Origin: Plasmodium malariae
Taxonomy: Eukaryota; Apicomplexa; Aconoidasida; Haemosporida; Plasmodiidae
Length of the DNA stretch: 64,000 bases
Direction: 5' to 3'
NCBI RefSeq assembly: GCF_900090045.1
Contig: NC_041788.1
Coordinates: 1,426,001-1,490,000 of the forward strand
Of this stretch, positions 53,917-64,000 are shown piece after piece. The position numbers and the translations under genes were made by a program. The notes beneath the pieces were generated by a model, which did no database searches, was not told the origin of the DNA, and was given only the letters and a program-made list of their open reading frames with translations. Each line of letters starts with the position of its first letter. The stretch's first letter is position 1.

Positions 53917-54906
53917 TGATATTTGAAGTTATTTGATGATATTTGAAGTTATTTGATGATATTTGAAGTTATTTGATGATATTTGATGATATGTGAAGAT
54001 GAAATATAGGAACACTAACTCTTTCTCTTTTACTTGTTCGCGTCTCACTGTTCATTTGTTTTCACCCACCACGTACTCATCATGTACTCATCGTGTGTTC
54101 ATCTTGTGTTCAATACGTATTCTTCATACATTCACTTTATAAACACTTCATATCCATTATGTGTCCCTTACACATGTGTCACTTCGAATAATCTGTTTTT
54201 TTATTTTTCTGTTTTTGCGTTTTTCTGTTTTTGCGTTTTTCTGTTTTTACGTTTTTCTGTTTTTGCGTTTTTCTGTTTTTGCGTTTTTCTGTTTTTGCGT
54301 TTTTCTGTTTTTGCGTTTTTCTGTTTTTGCGTTTTTCTGTTTTTGCGTTTTTCTGTTTTTTTATTTTTCTGTTTTTGCGTTTTTCTGTTTTAATTTTTTA
54401 AGTTTCATTAAATTTTTCATTTTTACGCTTTTTCAACAAAAAAATAGTGCTTAAAAATATTAGCATATGGACGTATACATGTTTATGTGTTATTTATATG
54501 TAAGTAGATATGTACTTACTTATATATGTAAGCATATATGTATATGTACGTATATTTGTACGCATATTTGTGCGTATATTTGTGCGTATATTTGTACGTA
54601 TATTTGTACGTATATTTGTTTGTACATATGTATGTATACATGTATGTATATATGTATGTATACATGTATGTATATATGTATGTATATATGTATGTATATA
54701 TGTATGTATATATTCATGTATATATGCATGTATATTTGTATGTATAAATATATATGCGCATATTGTATACATTTCCACTCTTTTCAATTTCCCTCAATTT
54801 AAAATGTGAAATTCCAGTTTTACAGACCTTCTCATGTACCCCCCCACTCAGTAAACATGTAAAATTTTAAGTACTTCGTGGGGGGAGGGATAAACTATTA
54901 TTTTGT
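53917..54906. other. Intergenic with three tandem-repeat arrays
   Basis: Directly after the DDHD stop codon is a 20-bp repeat (ATTTGATGATATTTGAAGTT, 53,917-53,995). A 15-bp TTTTTCTGTTTTTGCG-type array follows at 54,205-54,390, then a 12-bp GTATGTATACAT/GTACGTATATTT array at 54,540-54,740. A G/C-rich inverted-looking pair (CCCCCCCACT at 54,839 and GTGGGGGGAGGG at 54,878) flanks a short spacer. No gene is seen. Confidence 0.7.
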
Positions 54907-54922
54907 TTATTTTTCTTGTTTA

Positions 54923-54962
<40 letters not shown>

Positions 54963-55464
54963 GAAGCCTTAACGCCTTCATTATTCATTTTACTTAAGAT
55001 AAAAGATATGTTTAATTTTTTCTTTGAGTAATGATGTATAAAATGTGATACAAGTATTCTCCTCTTTGGAAATATTAAGGAAACGTAAAGCAACAAATAA
55101 TTAAGTAGTTCGATCCTTGCCAAAAAAAAAGGACATATACGCCAAATGTATACATATGAGTGTACATATATATATATATATATATATATGTATGCTTGCC
55201 CATACAGTGTATGTGCGCATGCATAGTTCACAATTTACCTCAAAAATTCTAAACAGCGTAGCTCTGTTGTTTATCCACAAAAAAAAAATATATATTTTTT
55301 TTTTTATTTTCTCGTGGTCATATAATAAACCGTTTCGGATATCCCCAATAAATATACACTTATTTTTCAGCTTACTTTTTTGAAAAACGAGAAAAAAAAA
55401 AAAAAAAAAAAAAAGGATAAATGATATTTTACGAGTGCTCATTTGCCTGTGACTTTGAGTACAT
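54907..55464 (-). CDS. Candidate four-exon small protein (81 residues)
   Basis: Exons 55433-55464, 55239-55374, 54994-55063 and 54907-54914 join in frame. Donors are GTAAAA, GTAAAT and GTAAAA. Acceptors follow T-rich stretches; the last is preceded by a run of about 35 T. The product begins MYSKSQANEHSKLKNKCIFI, continues GDIRNGLLYDHEK, has a hydrophobic stretch (IYIFFLWIN), then RATLFRIFERRILVSHFIHH and ends KLNISFILKK. All junctions keep phase, and exon composition differs from the adjacent TA arrays. The first exon might instead be joined to the island ending at 55,507, making one longer gene (see the next entry). No homologue is recognised. Confidence 0.4.
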
Positions 55465-55506
55465 AGAAAAATAATTAAATAACGAAACAACGAAATAACG
55501 AAAGAA

Positions 55507-56299
55507 TTAAGGAATTGTTTTTAAAACGTTGATAAAATCGTGGTCTGGAATTTTTTTTTCAGCCTGTAAAATGTATTTATATATACATACATATATGCAA
55601 GTATGTATGTATTTGTTATATGTACCTTATTTGTACTGCCAATTTTGTTAACCTACTAAAGCAGGTTAACTAATTTTTAAGTTTACAACTTTCAAAAAAT
55701 TATCATAATATTGTGCGGTCTTTCTGAAACGTTTAAAATAAAAAGCGTAGATTAGTCAGCTTTTATTTACTTGATTTCAATCACGTTATTTGGCTTGTTT
55801 TATTTCTTTGCTCTTTTTGTTTACTTTGCATACTCTTTTTACTTCTCTTATTTTGCTTACTTGTTGTGCTTTGCCTTTTTTTTTTTATTTTAAATTTTGC
55901 TCCATGAGATCATATTTAATATATCATGTTGTATTGTATAACTTTCACATACGTTATATTTAACCAAGCGCAAAAATAAACCTTCATAGGTATGTACTAA
56001 ATAAATAAATAAATATATATATATATATACGTATATATATATATACATGCACGTATGCAATATTACCGTATTACCACTTGCATACCTGATATTTCTTCTA
56101 CTTCTTTGATGCTCTCCTTTTTTATTAAGTTTGTACTATAATTTTTACATAATATAAAAAAAAAAAAAAGAAAATGCGCATATATAAATGGTGAAAAGGA
56201 AAATTTTTTTTGTTGTTGTTCTTTAATGGAACGAGAATGAGAAGTGGAAGTACATTCGTTTTGATAGTTATAAGTATATGTATATATGTATGCGTACAT
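55507..56299 (-). CDS. Candidate two-exon membrane protein, divergent from the AAA ATPase
   Basis: The downstream exon (55507-55563) follows the acceptor ACATTTTACAG and encodes AEKKIPDHDFINVLKTIP and a stop. It joins in phase 0 to an upstream frame ending at a GTAATA donor after 56,075, which encodes NLIKKESIKEVEEISGMQV. That frame is open to an ATG at 56,299 and includes a hydrophobic segment (FIYAHFLFFFFILCKNYS). The first ~12 codons are GTAT microsatellite, so the true start is uncertain. The two charged exons look convincingly coding. The stop lies 43 bp from the next candidate's ATG; a GTTTTA donor inside this last exon could link both into one gene. Confidence 0.4.
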
Positions 56300-56418
56300 T
56301 TACATGTACAAATATACTTACATGTGCACATATATTTACATGCATATTTATTTTTATTTTATTTTTCCCCCTTGACCATTTTCACTCAACTGTTTAACTG
56401 TAGCGAGCTCCTAAACAA

Positions 56419-59400
56419 ATGAAAATCCTTTCAGATAAAATCAAATATCGAATATTAGATATTATATTTAAAAATAATTTAATTGGGGAAAATGAAGATC
56501 AAAGAACAAATCTTAAAAATGTTGTTATGAACTCTTCCCTGATAATAAATACATTAAGAAAAGAATTTCTTGAATATAGACGAGTACAGAAAGGAACACT
56601 AAACAATATAATCGTGGATGTTATAAGAAATTCTTTTAAAAATGGGGTCCTATTGAAAAGAATGGAACAAAGGAATAATAGGGGTAGTATGGAAAAGGGA
56701 AGCAGCACTAACGAGATGGCAGGCAGTGGAGGGGATAAGTATAGTACTGTTGAGGTAGCAACTTCCAAGGTAGTAAGTGTTGATGCAGCTAGTTCTAAGG
56801 ATGCTAGTACGAATGGTCGTAGTGCTAATAGCCGTAGTGCTAATAGCGGTAGTGCTAATAGCGGTAATGCAGGTTTTGAAAGGGTTAACGCCCTGGATGG
56901 AAGGAACCAGCGGACGGGGAAGATCCGATTGATTAAATCAGAAGCGAATGCACAAAGTAAAGAGTTAGAAATGAAGGGATGCAATTCAACTTCAGATGGA
57001 AAAAACATCGAAGGTAATAAAAGTGTTAATAGAAAAAAAAGGAACGATAAATTGAAAAATGTAGACGACGAGATAAAAGACAAACTTGGCAAAGAAGAGA
57101 AAAGAATGGTTCTGCGGTTAATTAACGAGCGAATGAAACTAGATATGATAAATAATAAAACAAAAGAGAGTGAAAAAAATAATATGATCGATAGTACCAT
57201 GAAGAATATTCTAAAATTCGTGAAGGTACCTAAATTCGGGGAAGGGACTAGCCCGTTAGATGAGTATAAAGGAATACACAATATAAAAAAAGATATATTA
57301 TGTAGTATAATATATCCATTTAAATATAGAGGGGATAATTTTAGCTCAATTATTAGCATCAGTGGAAATAGCGGGTCAGGTAAAACAACATTAGCTTATG
57401 CTATTGCTGGGGAGTGTGACTGTCCATTTTTTTACTTAAAATTACCAGAATATATAAGGTACTTATCAAATGATGAAAAAAATAATAAAATGAAAATAAT
57501 TTTTGAACATATAAGAAATGAATATAATAAAGCAATTCTATGTATTGATGATGTAGATATTTTGTTTTCATCAAAAGAAGATACTATAGACATATATTTG
57601 TTTACATATTTATTAAGCATATTTGATAATTCTAGTATTATTATACTATTACTAAGTATTAATAAACCATATGATAGTATATTATATACCAAAATCCAAA
57701 AGTTCATTTCGATGCCTCTTCCTACATATGAAGATAGACTAGATATATTTCAAAATATAACTAAACAATTTTTACTCAGTTTTGATACAACCTTTACAGC
57801 ATCTATTACCTATGGTTTTAATAAAGGACAGATATATGAACTCATCAATGAAGCAGTAAATCTTTCAATATATAACGATACGCTAATAGACTGTGTTGCA
57901 TGTGTACATAATAGTACTACTACAACTTCGGGGATGCATACAAAATTAAGTGAACGTTCTAGCAGTAATGAGAACGGTACAACACAAGAGAACAGCTATC
58001 GGAATTATGAAGAAGGAAATGCTATGCATAAGGATAAAATAGATATAGCATATAATGCGAAGGATTATGTACATATGGAAAAATTAGAAAATGGAAGAAT
58101 AAAATGTGGAAGCATTCATAAAAATCAGTCCGATGTTCATGTACATGTGCAAAATGGTCATAGGGATGATACTACATTGATGTATAATGTGGTTGGAGTG
58201 AAAGATGAAACATATACTAAGAGTGGCTGTAGCTCCATGAATAAAGAAAGCAGTATGTATGACAGGACCAGATTATCGGTAGACCAAACTGAAGAAGAGG
58301 AAAAATATGATTTGTCAACGATTGATACGACTTCATCTGTACTACGAGACTCCTCGTTTGCTGTAAGAGGGGAGGGATATACAAAGCGGAAAGTCAGCAT
58401 CATTAGCAGTGTTGGCACTGTTAGAGGTACTAATGGTAGCGGTATCACTAATGGTAGCGGTAGTACTAATGGTAGCGGTAGTACTAATGGTAGTGGTAGT
58501 ACTAATGATAACGATACCCACGCTGAGCAGGTGCGCAAGAAGGTCCGAACTGCAAACATGCACATCGACAATGACGTAATTTACGAAAGTGTTAAAAACG
58601 TAAAGAAAAAAATGGCAACTCATAATAGGTGTGAAGTACCAACTATTAGTCTAGATAATGTTGGATCGTTAAAAAAAATTAAGAAAATATTAGAAACGAA
58701 ATTTATATTACCAGTGAAATATGCGAACATATACAAACATCTGGGTATTAACAAAAGCATGGGTATATTATTATATGGACCACCTGGATGTGGTAAAACT
58801 ATGCTAGCTAAAGCTATAAGTAATGAAATGAGAGCGAATTTTATAGCTATTAAAGGACCAGAAATTTTAAACAAATATGTTGGTGAAAGTGAAAAGAATG
58901 TACGAGAAATATTCGCATATGCATCCATATACAAACCTTGTTTAATATTTTTTGATGAAATAGATAGTATATGTATTAATAGAGCTAATAACAAAACTGC
59001 AGTTGCATCAGATAGAGTAGTCAACCAGCTATTAACAGAAATGGATGGTCTTTCAAAAAGAGAAAGTGTTTACATTATAGCTACGACTAATAGACCAGAT
59101 ATTATTGATAAAGCATTATTACGTAGTGGTAGGTTTGATCAACTAATATATATTTCTTTACCGAAATATAAGGGAAGAATTGATATATTAAACAAACTTG
59201 CAAGAGATATGCCAATAGATAAAGATGTAAATTTTTCAGAAATATCAAAATTAACAAAAGGGTATAGTGGAGCAGATTTGTATGGCATCCTAAGAGAGAG
59301 TGCATTTATAGCTCTACAAGAGTGTCGAGATAAAATAGATATAATAAATTTTGATATTCCTATGTTGGAAGGTGCACAAAAAATATGTGGGAAATCATGT

Positions 59401-60000
59401 AAAAATACAGCACTAGAAGTATCTGCTTTAAAGGATAATAGTTTTTATAAAGAAGGAAAGGATAAAAAAGATCTTTTTGACACAAAGTGGGATGATACAA
59501 ATACAAGCAGTAAGAAGAATGACGATCAAAATAGCATGATAGATAAAAGTGCTACAACAAAGATATTATTAAATACATATGTAAACAATTCTAATGATAC
59601 TGGTAGTACCACTTATAATCTAGGACGAAGGAAAGAACAAAACTTCAATGATGTTGAACAACATTATTCTCATTCAACATATAATACCCCCATGAATGGT
59701 AGTATAAATACAGACACGTATGGTGAAAAAGGAATAAAACTGATATGTGAGATTGACCAAGAAATTTCTCGAGCACATAATGATATAAATGGTATACTAC
59801 CAGATTCTGAGTTGGAAAATATTAACGAAATGAATGATGTAGAAAATTTGGCACAATGCAAACAAACAGTGAATAAAGATTCTGGGAAATTTACCACGTT
59901 CACTCAGGAGGACTTATCATCAGGAGCGAGTAAAAATTGGGTGGAAAAAAATAAAGAAATGAAAGCACCAGACGCACGGGGAAAGGCAGAGAAGGGAGAA

Positions 60001-60037
<37 letters not shown>

Positions 60038-60342
60038 AACGTGCAGATGAACCACAAAACGATTGGCAACATGCTTGTCAATGTGAACATGTTAGTAATT
60101 CCCAAATAAACAACACTGCAGGGGAAAATAACAACAATGGGAAATTCGAAATGCCTGATTTAAAAAATGAAGGCCTAGATGAAAAGGAAAAAAATAATTT
60201 AATATACGAATTTATTCAAAAAAATAAGAATATATTAACAATTAAACAAAGGCATATAGTGATGGCAATTAAAATTGTGCCGAGGAGTGTTTCCAAAAGG
60301 CAAATGAAATATTACAAAGAAATAAGCAAAAAGTTTAAATGA
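56419..60342 (+). CDS. NVL/Rix7-type double AAA ATPase (ribosome biogenesis candidate)
   Basis: This 1307-residue protein has an N-terminal helical domain like NVL/Rix7 (IKYRILDIIFKNNL...), then two AAA modules. D1 has Walker A GNSGSGKTT (316-324), but its Walker B is CIDDVD (375-380) and its second region of homology lacks the arginine fingers (NKPYDSILYTKIQKFISMPL). D2 is canonical: GPPGCGKT (787-794), the pore loop IKGPEILNKYVGES, FFDEID (844-849) and SGRFDQ with R902 and R905. D2 is of the NVL/Rix7/Cdc48 kind. Family members use ATP to strip factors from pre-60S ribosomes in the nucleolus. A Ser/Gly/Asn insert (NGSGST repeats) separates D1 and D2, and the C-terminus is extended by about 300 residues with a long Lys run. 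Confidence 0.85.
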
Positions 60343-61606
<1,264 letters not shown>

Positions 61607-61787
61607 ATGTTGGTTCGAACCAAGTACGAAAATGGCTTCTTTTTTTTTTTTTTTTTTATGCATAATACGATGGTAAAAAGGAACTCTTCAAATTACTTAG
61701 GAAACGGATACTACATATTTAAAACTGAAAAGCTATTTTTTCTTCCTCTTTTTCCTATACCTGTTATACAATGCCCTCACGTAATAG

Positions 61788-61818
<31 letters not shown>

Positions 61819-62042
61819 TACGCGTACACACATACATATACATTTATATATATATATATGTGTTATTACATATGTCAACAAAAAAAAAGGGATATTTTTC
61901 TTTTTCAAAACGAAAGCTATTTAAAACGACCTTTGACTTATCTATTTTGCTAAATAATAAAAGAACTTTTAACTTCTTTCTACATTTTTTCCCCTTTCAA
62001 AATATATTTTTTCATAAAAAAAAAAAAAAAAAGGAACAATAA
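61607..62042 (+). CDS. Candidate two-exon basic protein (108 residues)
   Basis: Exon 1 (61607-61780) encodes MLVRTKYENG, a short Phe run, MVKRNSSNYLGNGYYIFKTE and LFPIPVIQCPH, and ends at GTAATA. The 109-nt intron is TA/CATA microsatellite. Exon 2 (61890-62042) joins in phase 0 and encodes GYFSFSKRKLFKTTFDLSIL, LNNKRTFNFFLHFFPFQNIF and a poly-Lys end. Splicing removes a pure microsatellite and leaves non-repetitive sequence on both sides, which favours the model. The acceptor is A-rich rather than T-rich, a weakness. The product is basic and Phe-rich; no family is recognised. Confidence 0.35.
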
Positions 62043-62116
62043 TTCTTTAATATGCTATTTTTTAAATTAAACAAAAATAAAAAATTAATTACATGCATGT
62101 ACACATATACATAATA

Positions 62117-62165
<49 letters not shown>

Positions 62166-62413
62166 GTACAAATATGTATGGTAAAATGTTTATTCTTTTT
62201 TTGCTTTTTCGTTATTCGAAAAAAATTACATACATATGCATATAATAAAAATAAAAGTTTAATTATTCTCTGCATATTATAATTTAAAGAACTCTATATC
62301 TATAAATAATGAAGCATTCATTTCTAATTGTTTTTAAAAATTTTATCTGTTTACTGAAATACGAGTCAAATGGGAGTAAAATGTATGTGTACGTACGTAC
62401 GTATGTGATATTC

Positions 62414-62454
<41 letters not shown>

Positions 62455-63291
62455 AATATATTATGTATATATTGTGCATTATGTACGTGTAAACATGTAT
62501 TAATACATTTTAAAAATAAACTCTTTCATTTCTTGCGTTTATCACACTTTTCATTCTCCTCAAAAACATTGCCTTCTTCACTCGTAAAAGCTATATGTGC
62601 ATTAAATTATATACATATATATCTACATATATATACTGTAGTAGTATACTTAATTTTTTTTTTTTTTTTTTATTTTAATTTTTATTGTAATTGAATACTG
62701 TGATATTTAAAAAAATATGCATAACACATATATATATTATATACTCTTTTATTATTCTTCTAATATATTTTAGCGCATTGGATTTCTTAAAATGCTACAC
62801 ACACATAGGTGCAAAAAGACATTAAATGTATGAGCATAAAAAGAAAAAAAAATTTATGTATATATATTAAAGAATGTTTATTAAAAAAAGTATACCATAT
62901 ATATACACATACATAAGTATGTACCGTTATGCATAAATTCTTTCTGCTGTATTAAAATTTTGTATCTGTAGAAAGTGTACATAAATTATTATATTTCTTA
63001 TATTTGTGTAAATTAAAATTGTTCATGTTGTGTATTGTTTGTTCTATTTTTGCGTAATATATATATTTTTTTTCTTTTTTTTGTAATAAATTAAAATTCG
63101 TGCATAATTTTAAGTGTGTATCTTCATGTGATAGGAAAGTAATCGTAAAACATGCATTTTGAATTTTACATTTCATACTTCGAACTGCGTATTATGTTTT
63201 ATGTATTTTGATGCTTTATTACTCAGTCGTATATTTTAAAGAAGATAAAAAAAGTCGTAAACTCTATAGTGACTTGTGCTTCTGCGGCGAG

Positions 63292-63333
<42 letters not shown>

Positions 63334-63624
63334 TGTATACATGTACAGGTATATATATGTACGCATTATATATATAAAATTTTCTAGTACGGTTTCGCTT
63401 CTTCAAGTTTTCTTCGTACGTTACTGGTGCGCACAACAAAGCAGCTTGTTTCAAATTACCACAAATGGATGCACATATATACACGTGTACTCAAAAAAGC
63501 GTTACGCTTCTCCCCTTCCAAGCATAATATATATACACACACATATGTCTACATATATATATATATATACATGTATATATTCCTGCTGAACTGCCAACCG
63601 TTTGCTTTTTTAGAACAGAATTAT
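62043..63624. other. Intergenic, 3' flank of ALBA1
   Basis: This is mostly TA arrays (62,120-62,160, 62,418-62,445 and 63,295-63,328) with GTAC repeats near 62,390. It includes the presumed 3' UTR of the ALBA1 gene. A Met-started minus frame at 62,952-63,176 is not repetitive but lacks clear coding character. No gene is called. Confidence 0.5.
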
Positions 63625-64000
63625 TCATCCTCTGAACCCACCTCTGCCACCTCTAAATACACCTCTGAATCCACCTCTTCCTCTATAACCACCATCTCTT
63701 CCACCTCTATATCCCCCTCTGCCACCCATGGGCATACCTCCTGATCTAAAACCTCCTCTACCAAAAGCACCACCGTATCCTCTGACTCCTCTAAAACCAC
63801 TTCTACCATCATACATCCTATCACCAAATGGTCTGTACCCACCTCTTCTCATAAAACCACCCCCTCCTCCTCTACCTCCTCTAAAACCTCGAAAGAATCT
63901 TGGTCTAAATCCTCTACCCCTAAATGGTCTACTATTTACTATCTCTTCTGTTGTCATTTCTTTTACATATTTCTCATCTAAAGGTGGTTGATACCCAGCA
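63625..64000 (-). CDS. ALBA1: DNA/RNA-binding protein Alba1, C-terminal part (5' end outside window)
   Basis: The frame is open across the right edge down to a stop at 63,625; 124 residues are visible. The first visible residues, AGYQPPLDEKYVKEM, match the GYQPPL motif that ends the Alba domain in eukaryotic long Alba proteins. The rest is an RGG/GAR tail: FRGRGFRPRFFRGFRGGRGG, then repeated RGGY, RGGF and GGRGG units with Met/Pro (MPMGG). The Alba domain itself lies beyond the window. In Plasmodium, Alba proteins bind subtelomeric DNA and mRNA and act in translational control; the RGG tail typically binds RNA and is a target for arginine methylation. The Met at 63,957 is internal, not the start. 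Identity as Alba1 rather than another RGG-tailed Alba rests on the motif and neighbours. Confidence 0.75.
   Translation of the reverse strand, partial: AGYQPPLDEKYVKEMTTEEIVNSRPFRGRGFRPRFFRGFRGGRGGGGGFMRRGGYRPFGDRMYDGRSGFRGVRGYGGAFGRGGFRSGGMPMGGRGGYRGGRDGGYRGRGGFRGVFRGGRGGFRG

Noticed and set aside
56499..59024. Minus-strand ORFs up to 286 codons inside the AAA ATPase gene
   Set aside because: The plus-strand frame carries all AAA motifs. The antisense frames are Leu/Ser/Ile-rich shadows without recognisable features.

Overview
This window is nuclear DNA from a malaria parasite (Plasmodium). The evidence is very AT-rich intergenic DNA full of (TA)n, GTAT/ATAC, poly(A/T) and short tandem repeats; proteins interrupted by Asn, Asp/Asn, Lys and Ser/Gly low-complexity inserts; short GT-AG introns with T-rich 3' ends; and several recognisable Plasmodium genes. 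Coding GC looks higher than in P. falciparum, so a non-Laverania species such as P. malariae or P. ovale is the best guess. That is an inference, not a demonstration.

Left part (1-14 kb): a secreted Cys-rich protein running off the edge (-), a three-exon gene for mitochondrial ATP synthase subunit epsilon (-), a TypA/BipA-type translational GTPase (+), a two-exon BolA-like gene (+), drug/metabolite transporter DMT1 (-) and a zinc-type cation diffusion facilitator (+). Middle (15-33 kb): a large FAD-dependent monooxygenase (-), importin beta (-) and a RAP-domain RNA-binding protein (-), separated by long repeat-rich gaps. Right part (33-64 kb): a secreted protein with an in-frame TGA (+), cytosolic Fe superoxide dismutase (-), a membrane protein (-), an unknown basic protein (-), a compact conserved unknown protein (+), an Asn-rich unknown protein (-), a three-exon DDHD phospholipase (+), an NVL/Rix7-type double AAA ATPase (+) and the C-terminal part of ALBA1 (-).

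The genes form no operon or single pathway; each is expected to be an independent transcription unit. They cover organelle biology (ATP synthase, TypA, BolA, RAP), transport (DMT1, CDF, importin), redox chemistry (SOD, FAD monooxygenase), lipid metabolism (DDHD) and RNA/ribosome biology (AAA, ALBA1). From memory, P. falciparum DMT1 and CDF are neighbours on chromosome 7, while ALBA1, FeSOD, the karyopherin beta and the FAD monooxygenase are on chromosome 8. A synteny junction near 13.8-15.7 kb is therefore likely.

Reading the gaps by eye gave several short spliced genes that longest-ORF methods would miss. The ATP synthase epsilon gene and the first exon of the BolA gene are well supported. 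A set of 20-110 residue candidates, several with a membrane segment, is weaker: in DNA this AT-rich, chance splice sites are common, and these need transcript or comparative support. The most striking single observation is the in-frame TGA just after a signal peptide at 34,023. It could be a selenocysteine codon, a nonsense mutation or an assembly error.
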